From contig JAJAGP010000762.1 in the NCBI GenBank assembly GCA_025084515.1, forward strand, positions 62,001 through 126,000: a stretch of DNA of 64,000 nucleotides. Direction: 5' to 3'. The position numbers were made by a program, and so were the translations under genes. Shown one piece after another: positions 1 through 11,740 of this stretch (position 1 is the first letter of the stretch; every line of letters starts with the position of its first letter). Under the pieces are notes generated by a model. The model did no database searches. It saw nothing but the letters and a program-made list of their open reading frames with translations, and was not told the DNA's origin. The stretch is from Ancistrus triradiatus. Taxonomy: Eukaryota > Chordata > Actinopteri > Siluriformes > Loricariidae.

Positions 1-422
1 GGACATACAGGAGGTAGGTGACGAGGTACTTTCCATATAGTCACACATACACACATGGAGACACAACAACACACACACACATGCAGTCAATACTATATAA
101 AGATCATTGCTGCATAGTTAGTCACATGAGATTACACCCAGACACCGCCTACATTTCACAACCGCTTCCCATTCCAAGACAAAGACACTTCTGCATTTCA
201 GTTACTTATTAGAACTCAGGGTTTGTTTCACCAAAAATGTCCTCAGATTTGCCAAGGTCGAGATAAAGAACGTTATCTAATTGGCTGGTGTCACCAAAAA
301 CGAAATATCATTAAAAGATACACATTAGTGGAGTGTACAAACCATCTCTATAAAACCACTGCTCTTCAAAACCTTGCAGTTTAAATGTCTTTATAAACCC
401 ATACAAACCTACATGTGACCAA
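1..422. other. Non-coding flank before minisatellite
   Basis: No gene recognised. There is a short CA-rich stretch near 45-80. From about 420 the sequence passes into the minisatellite. Confidence 0.5.
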
Positions 423-815
423 ATGTATTGGGATGCAAGCCCATATGAAGCCAAAAGTACTGGGATGCAAACCCATATGAAGCCAAAAGTACATGGGGAT
501 GCAAACCCACAAAGAGCCAAAATAACTGGAACACAAACCTACATGTGGCCAAAAGTACTAGGACACAAACCCACATGTGGCCAAAAGTACTGGGACACAA
601 ACCCACATGTGGCCAAAAGTACTAGGACACAAACCCACATGTGGCCAAAAGTACAGGGACACAGACTAACATGTGGCCAAAAGTATTGGGACATAAACCC
701 ACATGTGGCCAAAAGTACTGGGACACAGACTAAAAATGTGGCCAAAAGTATTGAGGCACAAACCCACGTGGCCAAAAGTATTGGGACACAAACTCACAAG
801 TAGCCAGAAGTATTA
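423..815. repeat. 32-bp minisatellite
   Basis: About twelve imperfect copies of a unit containing ACATGTGGCCAAAAGTACT. In the best-preserved part the spacing is exactly 32 bp (copies begin at 541, 573, 605 and 637). The unit has no stop codons in several frames, so apparent reading frames of 65-126 codons cross it on both strands. These are repeat artefacts, not genes. The first two or three units are more diverged. Confidence 0.9.
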
Positions 816-2365
816 CACCCAGAAGAGGATGGGTTCTGATTGCTGAACTAAGACCATTTATATTTCATCAATACTTCTCCAAGGACCACGTCTGGAGATG
901 GCAGCACCAAGTCTCCAAAATGACAATCAGAGTCCACCTTCAAGTAAAAAATATATATATTTGTAAGGTGTCCCAAAAGAGTTTATTTAACCTAACCACA
1001 AACATGAGCACCCATATTCACTAGGGTTAAGCTCTGTGGTGATGTGACTGTTTTTCCTAGGAACGCCCTGAATGTTACAAAGACTCAAGAGATTTAAATG
1101 AAAATCTGGACGCCTATGCCAAGAACTGGTCATGGTTGGACCCTCCAGTGGGACAATAACCAAAAGCATACGCCCATCCAGATTAGTTCAGTGGCCACAG
1201 AATTAAGCTTTGCAATAGCCCAGTGAATCCATTCATCCGAATCATTTTTTCATGATACAACCCTGGGTTTCCTGGTCAGAACAGCCAGGGATTTGGAGCC
1301 TGTCCCTGGAGAACACAGGATGCAGGCATGGGCGTGCTCTGGACGCTTGACTTAGCAACAATATTTGAAGCAAGCCCTTACTTTAAGAAAGCAAACAATC
1401 CACAAATGCAAAAAGATGACAACCACAAACTAAATCCCAGTCAGGCTTTACAATCCAATCTAAATCTGAACATCACTACCAAAGACAAACGCAGAGCTGC
1501 CTCAATTATTGCACACGCCCCAATGGGATGCTGCTTGAGCTTCAAAGAGCAACAGCTGAAACGGCTTTGAGCTTATCAGGAGGTAAATCATGACTGGCTT
1601 ATCGGATTGTGCAGAACACGTCCAACGGCTGTGTAAACACGCTCTCAGATACACCATCCCGCACGATAAGCTTTAAAGGCAGGGCCCGGCCCAGCAGATT
1701 TATGACTTGTCTCTTAAGGGGCAATTAAACAAACTCTCATAATCACAGTGGGTGAGCCTCATGTCATGGCTGCTCAGAATCATGTAGGCAGTGTGCAGAA
1801 AACCCAGGCTTTGATGTGATGTTTGGGAAAGAACGAAACTGGATTTCATGATGGAAGGAGCACGAATGAATCAAAAATCGTGCGTATACATGCACTTAAT
1901 AAGCCGATCATAATCAGATTTCTGCAGTCATCTTATTATTGGCCGTGTAAACAGCATACTCTGATTTCACATTTCGAATTAATGCCTAGAGATCAGATTA
2001 ATCGGATTTAATCAGTAATCGGATTTCTCAGTGCATGTATCCTGTTAGTCGGATTTCAATCGGTTTTCTCAGTCTGCGCATGTACACTAGCGTAACCTGA
2101 CACAAGTACTCTAAGAGACTTGGCTTTTTGGGCTTTTTCTATTGACCTGTGGCTTATTGTTCTTGTGGGATCTGGCAACCCTGGAACTAATGCAGCGTGG
2201 AATTAAACTCAGCAGAAACAGCTACCAAACACTTTGACCTCACACGGAGATCATTAACCTCAAACAACAGGGACCTTACTTAGACAGGTGTAGATATTCC
2301 GCAGCCATGTATCTGCAGAGTTCTTCCATTTTAGACTTCACATGATGACAACACAAAGTTCCAGT
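816..2365. other. Intergenic, no recognised gene
   Basis: No convincing exon. Between 1860 and 2100 the sequence repeats ATCGGATTT and TCAGTGCATGT-like words and looks like the decayed end of a DNA transposon. The word ATCTGGCAACCCT at 2170-2182 recurs at 37366 and 53737. The 80-codon reading frame at 1328-1570 has no recognisable domain and no splice context. Confidence 0.45.
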
Positions 2366-2553
2366 ACATTTGGCCATTTAGCAGACGCCCATATCCGGAG
2401 TGACTCAAACTGGTACAGTCTTACAATCCAACCAACTGTGGGTTAAGGGCATTGGTTAAAAATCCAACAGTGGCAGCTTGGCAGAGGTGCGATTTGTACC
2501 CTGGACCTTCTGGTCCAAAGTCCAGTACTTTAACTCCTAAGCCAGCACAGTCC
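2366..2553 (-). mobile_element. tRNA-derived SINE copy
   Basis: Reverse-strand copy of the SINE seen at 28961. It has the 3' tail (TTTAGCAGACGCC on plus), the conserved middle AACAGTGGCAGCTTGGCAGA, and a decayed tRNA-like head ending near 2553. It is diverged and presumably inactive. Confidence 0.75.
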
Positions 2554-3786
2554 GTAGTAGTAATTACTGCTTTGTTAATTATCACTTATTAGTTAGCAGG
2601 ACCTGCCTATGAGGTTAAAGATTTCATTTAGTCAACAGAAACCTTTTGTAGCCATACAGTGAAGAGACTTTCAGCGTCCATAACATAACATAAGCCAGTA
2701 ACACAGTTCACATCGCTTCAGCCACGAGGACAGTCAGAACATGATGTTTTACCTGAAACATCTAAATGATTGAACCTTACTTGTTGGTGACCTAGTAGCC
2801 AGGCAGCAAGAAGGTTTTCGATCTCCATTTTTTCTAACTGTATAGCAATAATGTTCCTACAGGCTCAACCACTTAAACAGAAAGACGTGTCTGCTTTTAT
2901 ATGGCAAAAAGGAAAACGTCTAGATATCTACTGTAGGTCAATAACTTCAGCCAATAGAGACCTTACTTACTTACTTAGTAAGGAGTATCAGTCTCCATGT
3001 TTCCCATGTGGAATCCACACATGGAAATGAGGCTGTTTTGAGTGCAAAGGGAGACCCTAACCAGTACAGCTAAGCGCCATTTAATGACCATTAGAATAAC
3101 ATCCGTTCACTTTAATAATGAGGCCTTAACAATTCTAACAAATTATTATTAAATGAAGTATTTTAACTACCATAAATATTATCTGTCATATTTTGAAGTT
3201 TTGATTTATTGTGCATTAACTGCATCCAAAGTAGGAACTACGTTTTGGTCCATGTTGAGGTCGCAAATTTATCAGCCAAGCAGAAATGTGAAATAGAAGG
3301 GTTTGTTTTTGAAATAGCACCATGGCTACATATACCTACAAGTGCCAAGTGCTGGCCATTTTACCCACTTAAAGGTTTAAAAGCTGCATTACCGGTTCTG
3401 GAAATTAGCGTTTCTGCAAGTGTACTCATTCCCTCGTGGTTGTGTGCAGCCAGCGAGGGATGTTAATTTATGTTCATATTCCACTGCGCACATTTATATC
3501 ATGGTTCTACATCGTTAATGTGTGCTTGTAACTGAAGAACCATGGTGTTGTGTATTTCCTAGAGACAGCGATATGTAGAACAGTTTAGGTTTTGGTTGCT
3601 GTGTAGATGGTAGCGTTCCACTCATGTTCTCAGCGGTATCTCTGATGCATTTATGTATTGTTTGCAGTTTTCTTGAGAAAATACATTTTATATTCACATT
3701 AAAGTAGCATAAAAAGACGTGACTATGGTAATGTATGGTCAACAACCATTTCGATCAACGTCCTGTTAAATGGTGCATACCTGTAT
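2554..3786. other. Intergenic, no recognised gene
   Basis: AT-rich single-copy-looking sequence. The 85-codon frame at 3209-3466 has no recognisable domain. Nothing else could be supported. Confidence 0.4.
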
Positions 3787-3982
3787 TAGTATTTCCAATA
3801 AGTCATCTAGGAGACGCCCTTTTCCAGAGCAACGTACGACTGATACAACTTTACAATCCAAGCAATTGTGGGTTAAGGGTCTTGCTCAAGGACCCAACAG
3901 TGGCAGCTTGGCAGAGGTGGGATTTGAACCCTGGACCTTCTCGGCCAAAGTCCTGCACCTTACCCGCTAGGCTACCACAGTC
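3787..3982 (-). mobile_element. tRNA-derived SINE copy
   Basis: Reverse-strand SINE of the same family as 28961-29151: a 3' tail at about 3800, the core AACAGTGGCAGCTTGGCAGA, a B-box-like GATTTGAACCC, and a tRNA-like head ending in GCTACCACAGTC. It is better preserved than the copy at 2366. Confidence 0.8.
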
Positions 3983-4005
3983 TTAAAATCAGAGAAATTG
4001 TAAGT

Positions 4006-4092
4006 AATAAGACTTGCTCAAGGACCCAACAGTGGCAGCTTGGCAGAGGTGAGATTTGAACCCCCAGTACTTTAACCACTGAGCCACCACAT
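4006..4092 (-). mobile_element. Second, partial SINE head
   Basis: Only the core and tRNA-like head of the same SINE are present (CTCAAGGACCCAACAGTGGC onward, with GATTTGAACCC and GAGCCACCAC). It lies just after the copy at 3787-3982 in the same orientation, so head units are reiterated with one tail. Confidence 0.7.
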
Positions 4093-5420
4093 AAGTATGG
4101 TGTTCCTAATAAAGTGTTCGGTGGGCACATACAGCAACAGAGTTCATACGCCTTTAAATACTGTGATATAATAGAAAATGTTAATGAGTAGCCAGAGTAC
4201 TGACCAATGGAATCCAGGTTGTGGAGCAGAATCACACATTTGTTGCACACAAACCATGTACTTGAGTTAAAGCAGAGATACCCTAGCTAAAATATTACTC
4301 CAGCAAAAGTAGAAGTCCTCCTTTTAGACCTGCAGTAAAGTAAAGATACATTAAAAACACTGATATAGTAACGAATGAGATTTCCACCACTGGCTGCAGA
4401 ATGTAGTCAAGAAAACACAAAAACGTAACACATTTATCCAAAGCAACGCACAAAAAAATATAAGCATCCACTCTAAGCAATTGAGGGCCAGTAGTCTTGC
4501 TTAAGGTCCTGCTTTGTGGAGCAGGGAACTGGACTCTCAGCCTTCTGAACCTTTGGACAACAGCCCCCTTTTAACTACGAAGTTAAAAACCGAGGTGTGG
4601 ATTGTCTTTCTGCAAATGTCAACAAACACGTCTGGCGTATCATTGAAAGTTGTTAATAAATGAGTGTCTTATTCTGCAGAGAGGCACTGCATGGAGGCTT
4701 TTTATACTACCTACTATAAAAGGGATCTGTCAGGCTCATGAGGCTTTCAGCAAGGTTTAATTAAACCACTCTGCTCTGCAGATGACACTGGCTCTGCCAC
4801 TCCACGGTCGTTTAAGTAAGTCAATGGATATAACAAAGACGTACACACTAATGATAGACTACACTCACATAAAAAGGAGTCAAACTACCTGAGGGGGGTA
4901 CTGCTGAGGGTACGCATTAAACCTTACTTTGTACATTGTTCCTGGGAGCTGTGGCTTTTAGGCATGCACAATGCTCATCTGAATGCTTTAGGTTTCTTTT
5001 ACTGTAAAGAAATTATCAAAGTGAACTTCCAACACCAAACAATTCTGGGTTGCTCATGTTCAGGCAAGCAAAGGAAGCCATAAAGATTCTTTACTCAGAG
5101 TCTGTTTCACTGTCTCTGATTCCTGACATTCCATCTGTATCTGATTAGAACCATATTCTGTGCCTTAGAAGTACTTCTTTATACATAATCTGCTTTTCAG
5201 GCACACCTCCATGTATGTCTATTCGCCTAAGTACAGTATTCTGCACCTTGGTTTTCCATCTGCTTTTGGGAGTTTATTAGGGTTTCTGGAACAGAGATTA
5301 CACAGGATGATGTAGAACAGGCCTCACTGTTTCAGATCTGTTACGGATTCAGTCAGTTCAAATTACGTAAATAAATGTGGTGTTTCCACATGTAAGAGTT
5401 ATCCACACGGTTTCTCTTTT
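4093..5420. other. Intergenic with a decayed SINE tail
   Basis: A decayed tail/core fragment of the same SINE class may lie at about 4430-4560 (ATTTATCCAAAGCAACGCAC, then CTTGCTTAAGGTCCTG). No gene was recognised in the rest. Confidence 0.4.
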
Positions 5421-5429
5421 TTATAACTA

Positions 5430-6065
5430 AATGAGACAAAAAATGGAAATGGAAATGCAAATGAAAAAGTAAACAAATCAGGAAAAAAAGGGAAAAAACA
5501 AAAGGAACATTAACAGGAAAGTTAAAAAAAACAAAAACAAAAGAGGCAACAGAATTAAATAGAAATAGAATTAAAATTAAATAGGACTTAGTAAAAGAGA
5601 AAATTGGATAATAGGAAGCAGGAAAAATAAAGGGAAAAATAAAAAGGGAAAGTAGAAAAAAGAGAAAGTAAAAAAAAAAAAAAGAGAAACAATTTAAAAG
5701 CAACAAGTAAAGTAAAAACAATAAAGGTATAGTAAAAATAAAAACAAAACAAAAATGTGAAGCAAAAGTAAATGGAAAAGCAACAGGAAAAGTAAAGAGA
5801 AAAATAAACTAAGAACATAAAAGAGAAAAATAAAAGAAACCAGCGTAGGTGAAAACAAAAATGAGAATCAATTGGAAAGTTACGGAAAAGTAAAAGGAAT
5901 ATTAAAAAATGGAAACAGAAACTGAAAAGAAAAGAAGTAAATGGTAAATACATGAAAGTAAAGGAAAAAAAAGAAAAAAAAAGTAAAATAAGTGCAAAAA
6001 AGAAAGTAAATAGAAGCATATGAAAAGAATGAGATTAAACAAAAAAAGACAAAAATGGAACAAAA
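5430..6065. repeat. Purine-rich low-complexity tract
   Basis: Roughly 630 bp in which the plus strand is overwhelmingly A and G, built of AAAAGTAAA, GGAAAAG and AAATAGAAA words with very few C. The minus strand therefore reads as open frames of about 120-140 codons made of Phe, Leu, Ser and Tyr. Those frames are composition artefacts. Confidence 0.85.
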
Positions 6066-6665
6066 TGAATTTAATTTGTATTGGCTAGTTGCTGGTCTGA
6101 GTTAGTTTCTGTTCAACAGCGCGGACATACCGCTGGTTTAAAGTGAATGTTGCTGAAATAGCGTGTAAACGAACACTGGTTTATATTGGTCTACTGTTTT
6201 TAGCAGGAAGATCATCATTTGGTCCGAGGGAAAACAAAGACTGACCAAATTGCAAAACATACGCATGGTGCAACTCCACCATCTCTCCCTAATTTATTTA
6301 ATGACACAGCTAGCATCCAGAACACAGCAGAGCACTTACTGAACTGGTACAATCATTACCTAGCTGGAAACTGCATTACACACACGTGAAATGATGGGTT
6401 GCTCTGTCCTACACATCTGGATATAATTATGGAAGGAGAAGAGGATCAGATGCTGAAATCAGCAGAACACATACGATGGACTTACAGTAGAGAGTCGCTG
6501 CAATCTGATCACTAACTACAGGGTCAAACATGTAAACCTGACCTTGGTCTCAGGTAGCATTTTGATGACAGCTCATAATAGTCACATGAGGTCATGACAG
6601 TGAGTGTTCTGATTATGCTATGTACAGGTCCTTTTAAGTGAGAAAATCCAGTTGAAGCTGTTTAT
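6066..6665. other. Intergenic, no recognised gene
   Basis: Nothing identifiable. It ends at the TA that precedes the next Tc1 terminus. Confidence 0.4.
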
Positions 6666-6666
6666 A

Positions 6667-7206
6667 CAGTGGGGCAAAAAAGTATTTAGTCAGCCACTGA
6701 TTGTGCAGGTTCTCCTGCTTAGAAAGATGAGACAGGTCTGTAATTTTCATCATAGGTACACTTCAACTATGAGAGACAAAATGAGAAAGAAAAATCCAGG
6801 AAATCACATTGTAGGATTTTTAAAGAAATTAATTGTAAATTATGGTGGAAAATAAGTATTTGGTCAATACATTTGGTTCAACTCAATACTTTGTAACATG
6901 ACCTTTGTTGGCAATGACAGAGGTCAAACGTTTCCTGTAAGTCTTCACCAGGTTGGCACACACTGTAGCTGGTATTTTGGCCCATTCCTCCATGCAGATC
7001 TCCTCTAGAGCAGTGATGTTTTGGGGCAACACGGACTTTCAACTCCTTCCACACATTTTCTATGGGATTNNNNNNNNNNNNNNNNNNNNNNNNNNNNNNN
7101 NNNNNNNNNNNNNNNNNNNNNNNNNNNNNNNNNNNNNNNNNNNNNNNNNNNNNNNNNNNNNNNNNNNNNAACAGTCTTGTTTTCCTCGTTAAAAGAAAAG
7201 CCGACA
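6667..7206 (-). mobile_element. Tc1 element (family A), broken by gap
   Basis: Begins at a TA with the terminus CAGTGGGGCAAAAAAGTATT and continues through the C-terminal transposase region read on the minus strand (words matching VCQPGEDLQETFDLCH). It is interrupted by 100 Ns at 7070-7169. What follows the gap does not clearly continue the element, so its length and far end are unknown. Other copies are at 23938, 26421 and 45756. Confidence 0.8.
7070..7169. other. Assembly gap (100 N)
   Basis: Exactly 100 N characters, the usual placeholder for a gap of unknown size. It lies inside a Tc1 copy, as expected where repeats break an assembly. Confidence 0.99.
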
Positions 7207-7239
7207 TTTTGTCCAGTTAACAGTCTTTGAGTAAACAGT

Positions 7240-7430
7240 TAACACATCATTGGACTGACAGAAGCAGGATGGTCATTTCAACAAATTGCCATCATCTAGA
7301 CCATTCTGACCTAGCTGTTAGGAGGTGCTGATAGCAGTGATTCTGTGAAGGCACACATTGTATTTTTTCACGCTTCCAGGCATTCTCACATCTTTTCAGG
7401 CAGTCATAGTTGACCGTTGGGGCGATCAGC
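7240..7430 (+). mobile_element. Fragment of Tc1/IS630-like family D
   Basis: CATTGGACTGACAGAAGCAGGATGGTCATTT and its continuation resemble 16976-17040 in the complete element at 16704-18053. Only an internal piece of the N-terminal transposase region remains. Confidence 0.6.
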
Positions 7431-7492
7431 AGTAGTCTACATTGAATGCTTAACACACATATATATATATAAAAAGGGGGTGAAAAATTGTA

Positions 7493-7506
7493 TTGCGCAT
7501 GCGCAA
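7493..7506. promoter_or_regulatory. 14-bp palindrome with NRF1-type core
   Basis: TTGCGCATGCGCAA is a perfect palindrome, and its central GCGCATGCGC matches the consensus NRF1 site. No first exon is recognised beside it, so a regulatory role is only possible. Confidence 0.35.
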
Positions 7507-7990
7507 ATATAGTAACCGGAAAACATGGCAGACCTGTCAAATTTGATGAAATGTAGCTAGCTGGAAGTCACGACCACCTGTCAAAATTTGTTGGAACGGA
7601 CCTACCAGGAAGTCACGACCACCTGTCAAAATTTGATGGTTTGGACAGAGCTCATCTAAGCAACAAACACCCTCTTTCCATGTCAAATTTGATGGAATGC
7701 ACCTACCAGGAAGTCACGACCACCTGTCAAAATTTGATGGTTTGGCCAGAGCTTATCTAAGCAACATACATCCTCTTCCTCTTCCATTCATCCTCTTCCC
7801 ATGTCAAACTTGATTGAATGAACCTAGCTGGATGTCACAAACACCTGTCAAAAATTTTATGGAATGTGCCTAGCTGGAAGTCATTCCCACGCCCACCTGT
7901 CAAAATATGACAGCTGGGCCTAACCGGAAGTACCGCCTTACAAACCGGAAGTCCCGCCCACCTGTCAAAAGTTTAATGGAATGGACCTGT
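7507..7990. repeat. Imperfect tandem repeat block
   Basis: At least seven copies of CACCTGTCAAAATTTGATGG joined to GGAAGTCACGACC-like words. The spacing is mixed (about 55-120 bp), with some copies carrying an extra CAGAGCTCATCTAAGCAAC segment. No coding potential was seen. Confidence 0.75.
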
Positions 7991-8286
7991 TATATCTCTC
8001 TCTCTTAGTATTAATATACATAGTACATTGATCATTTGCAGATGAATAAATTGATTATCTAGTGATTTAATTAAATTAATTCAGTCAATTGTTCATAAAT
8101 AGCCATCAAAATTATAAGTAACTTGTCATGTTTTATGAAGTAAATTTTAATAAATTTGTTTGACATTTTCAGTTACTTAGTTTCTCAAGTTATATTACTA
8201 GCAATAAAACGTTGCAATTTGCATTTGATAAATGTTATCAAATAAAATTCTCTATGCATTAATGTTTTAAGCACAAACTAAAATTC

Positions 8287-8387
8287 AACTATTTATTACA
8301 TCAATATTAGACAACAATCAATCATACATTTTCACATCATCTAAAATGCAGCAAAATAGTTTTCAAATTCAATAAGTCATGATAATA
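8287..8387. repeat. Inverted-duplication flank (left arm)
   Basis: About 100 bp immediately outside the Tc1 end at 8388. It is repeated, inverted and more than about 90% alike, at 13715-13822 outside the matching end of the other family-B copy. Shared words include TATTTATTACATCAATATTAG and ATAGTTTTCAAATTCAATAA. Confidence 0.8.
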
Positions 8388-9447
8388 CAGTGTATTCAGA
8401 AAGTCTTCAGACCCTTTCACTTTTTCCATGTTATGTTGCGCCCTTGTGCTAAAATAAAATTTAAAAATGAAGGTTTTCCGCATCGTTCTGCACCCAATAC
8501 CCCATAATGAGACAGTGAAAACAGAATTTTTGCAAATGTATTAAATTTAAATTCAGTTGACTGGACATGATTTATAAAGGCACACTTCTGTCTAGATTAG
8601 GTCTCACAGCTAACAATGCATATCAGATCAAAAACTCAGCCAACCCATGAACGGGAAAGAACTGCCTGTAGAGCTCAGAGGCAGGATTGTGTGAAGCCAC
8701 AAATCTGGAGAAGGATACAAAACGTTCTGCTGTACTGAAAGTTCCCAAGACCACAGTGGCCTCCATAATTCTTAAATGGAAGAAGTTTGGAACAACCAGG
8801 ACTCTTCCTAGAGCTGGCCGCCCCACCAAACTAAGTAATCGGGGGAGAAAGGCGTTGGTAAGAGAGGTGACCAAGAACCCAATGGTCAAATTGGCTGAGC
8901 TCCAAAGATCCTGTGTGCAGATGGGAGAAACTTCCAGAAGGCCAACCATCACTGCAGCACTCCACCAATCTGGGCTTTATGGCAGAGCGACCAGACAGAA
9001 GACTGGGCTGAAGGTCCACCTTCCAACAAGACAATGACTCTAAGCACAGAGCCAAGACAACACAGAACTGTCTTAGGGACAACTCCGTGGATGTTCTTGA
9101 GTGGCCCAGCCAGAGCCCTGACTTGAAGCCAATGACTGTCCAACCTGATAGAGCTTGAGAGGATCTGCAAAGAAGAATAGCAGAAAATCCCAAAAGTTGT
9201 CCAGTTGTCCAAACCTTGTGGCAGCATACCCAAGAAGACTGCATACCGAAAAAATGCAATATTTTAGTTTTTCCTTTTCAATAAATTTGCAACATTTCTA
9301 AAAATCTGGTTTCACTTTGTCTTTAATGGGGTATTGGGTGCAGAATGATGGGAAAAAAATCTTTATTTATTTATTTTATTTTAGCACAAGGCCGCAACAT
9401 AAAATGTGAGAAAAGTGAAAAGATCTGAAGACTTTCCAAATGCATTC
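8388..9447 (+). mobile_element. Deleted Tc1 element (family B), copy 1
   Basis: Flanked by TA. The left terminus starts CAGTGTATTCAGAAAGTCTT and the right end is its decayed inverse. The N-terminal DNA-binding part of a Tc1 transposase is readable at 8687-9037 (LKVPKTTVASIILKWKKFGT...LPRAGRP), followed directly by a C-terminal VLEWPSQSPD-like stretch. The middle of the transposase is deleted. It is non-autonomous. The inverted partner with the same deletion is at 12698-13714. Confidence 0.85.
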
Positions 9448-10795
9448 TATATAGGAAAATCTACTTTTCTCATAGTTAATTTATCACATAATACATTTTT
9501 TTTTTACATAATACATTCTAGTTCTCACTGGATCTTAATCTAATTACAATGTAGACATTATGACAGTTCATTTAATATACTTTAGTATATAATAATGCTC
9601 TCTTACAGAGTGTATTTAACTCAGACTAAGCATGAAGGGAAACAGAGCCGTGGTAAGCTGGAACCTTTACTGTCACCCTTCTTCACTCACATTCATTGTG
9701 AAGTGAAAACTATAAACAAACAACACATACACATCACACCCTGTATAGCTTGCACATGAATAAAGATGACTATTTACTATTTAGCTCTGTAAGGAACAGT
9801 TTAGCCTAGCTGCTAACACTTTATAGGCCTGTATCGTTGTAAATAAACCAGATTTATCAATACAGATTCAATAACAATGTTAATAACGTCTCTAAACACC
9901 TTAACTCAGAATTAATTTTAAATAACCTGACGGCGTGTCCCGCTACAAACAAGGTGATTAAGTTAGCGAAAGCTCCTAACGTCCGTCTGAGGGAGTTTCC
10001 AAATTAGTTCGTCACCATGGGAACGAACCGAACGTGAGGTTATCGCGTCTCGCATTCGGAGAAAATCGTTAGCGTTCTCAACAGACTTAATAAACTTAAA
10101 CTTAAACATTAGCTCACCTCAAAATGTATTGCTGACCTCCCCGGATGAAGAACAGGGCACTTAGATTTAGTATTTAGATATTTATATAATGTAACATTTA
10201 AACACATTTAAACCCAAATTCATGTAATAATCTTTTTATGTATTAAAATTGATGATAATATTTACATAAACTAATACTTGTGAAAGGTGTAGAATGTAGA
10301 AATTATTAGCCTACCTTAAATTGTTAACTATTTAAAATAATTATTACAAGAAATACAACCCCGTATTAATATGAAAAAACAAACCAATCACTCATCCTGA
10401 GGAGCACTATTTGCTCTAAATTGATACATCTTAAGACATTCTCTGTGTCTCAAGACAATGTCATGCCTTGTCTTCAAGACATGCAAAATTATTACTTCCA
10501 TGTTTTAAGATATTTACTTTCATGTCTCAAGACAAAGAGATGTCTTCATTCATTCAGTCCTAAGATGTCTTGAGACATTTTTTAATAAAATAATGTCTTA
10601 TCCAAGCCTGTCTAGACGTCTTAAGATGCAGTGATAGCTGGGTGTGCTTCTTATTGCACTGTGCCTACTCACTCATTTCTTACTCTATATACTATAGGTT
10701 TTTTTTCTCTATTTATTCTATATTTATTGCTTTACTTCATCTTAGCCTATAAATTATTCTATTCTAACTTTGTGTAGTGTATTTTCTTTACATAT
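9448..10795. other. Intergenic, CpG-richer patch
   Basis: No gene recognised. Between about 9920 and 10080 CpG is more frequent than in the surroundings (ACGGCGTGTCCCGC, TTATCGCGTCTCGCATTCGG), and CTCACCTC at about 10117 would be a splice donor on the minus strand. This could be a remnant first exon, but nothing coding is visible. 10430-10620 contains repeated AAGACAT/ATGTCTT words. Confidence 0.35.
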
Positions 10796-11025
10796 ATTAT
10801 TTCATTATTGTATGTAGCATCCAGGCTGCCCAAGGAGGATGGGTCCCTATTTGAGTCTTGGTCCTCCCAAGGTTTCTTCCCTGTAACGTTTGATGGGTTT
10901 TTCCTTGCCTCTGTCTTGACAGGCTTACTCAACTAGGGCTTTGAGCTAATATATTTGTAAAGCTGCTTTGTGACAACGCTGTTTTGTAAAAAGCTCTATA
11001 TAAATAAATTTGACTTGAATTTAAT
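10796..11025 (+). mobile_element. L2-type LINE 3' end
   Basis: The sequence CCCAAGGAGGATGGGTCCCT, then GGTCCTCCCAAGGTTTCTTC, and the terminal AGCTCTATATAAATAAATTTGACTTG match the 3' ends of the longer L2-like copies at 39110-41225 (plus) and 33680-35130 (minus). Only the 3' untranslated end remains. Confidence 0.8.
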
Positions 11026-11740
11026 GTGCTCAGATGGTTCTGATGCCCAAAAAGTTGCAAGTGGAAGCTCAGGAACTTCGGAGTAAAGAAATCCTACTGC
11101 GGAGCTTCATCTGCTGCAGCTGATCTTATTAAAAGCTCTTATTAATACCAAAACAATTGATCTTTAGATCGGAAAATTTCAGCCTGTTCAGCTTCAGGTG
11201 GTCGTTATAGTCACTAATGTACAGGAAGTGACGTCATGTTGATAGAACACACTTCTGTGAGGAACTACTTCCTGTATGCTGGACTTTGTCCTGTTACTTT
11301 TCATCCTGTTCTTAATGGTTTGATTCTGAAATAAAGAAAATAGAACAGAAGGATAAGACATGATCACATGTTTATCACCATCAGCTACCACACACCTCAC
11401 AAACACAATCACACACAATCTATGACCACATCATGTGAGGGGGGAGTACATCATGTGATGTACCTCAGCAGCAGCAGCAACAAACTACAGCCGTGTCTCA
11501 ACATCCACAGGATTAACATCAGTTCCATTCAGTGCTATAAGAGCCGGTTCTGTGGGATTGGGTTCTATCAGACATGTAGGTACCATGGTATCAGACAGGT
11601 GGGTTATAAAGGTGTGGAAGGTGGGAGCAATACCAAGGACATCCCATAAATAACAAGTCCAGTGGGGGCAGTGTGTTAACCCATCAGGGGACCCAAATTC
11701 CTACTGCTAAATATAACTGGATCCTAAATCAGTAACTCAC
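11026..11740. other. 3' flank of the NLR gene
   Basis: Downstream (on minus) of the last recognised LRR exon. No B30.2/SPRY exon, a common C-terminal domain of fish NLRs, could be found here or further left. The frames at 11194-11418 (minus) and 11368-11649 (plus) have no recognisable content. Confidence 0.4.

Noticed and set aside
423..803. 126-codon repetitive protein frame
   Set aside because: Entirely inside the 32-bp minisatellite, open in several frames and on both strands.
5353..6019. Phe/Leu-rich minus-strand frames that look like membrane proteins
   Set aside because: They come from the purine-rich plus strand; composition, lack of splice context and lack of domain make them artefacts.
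11194..11418. Possible terminal NLR exon (B30.2 or other) downstream of the last LRR exon
   Set aside because: The frame shows no SPRY motif or LRR, and no acceptor of the right phase was found.
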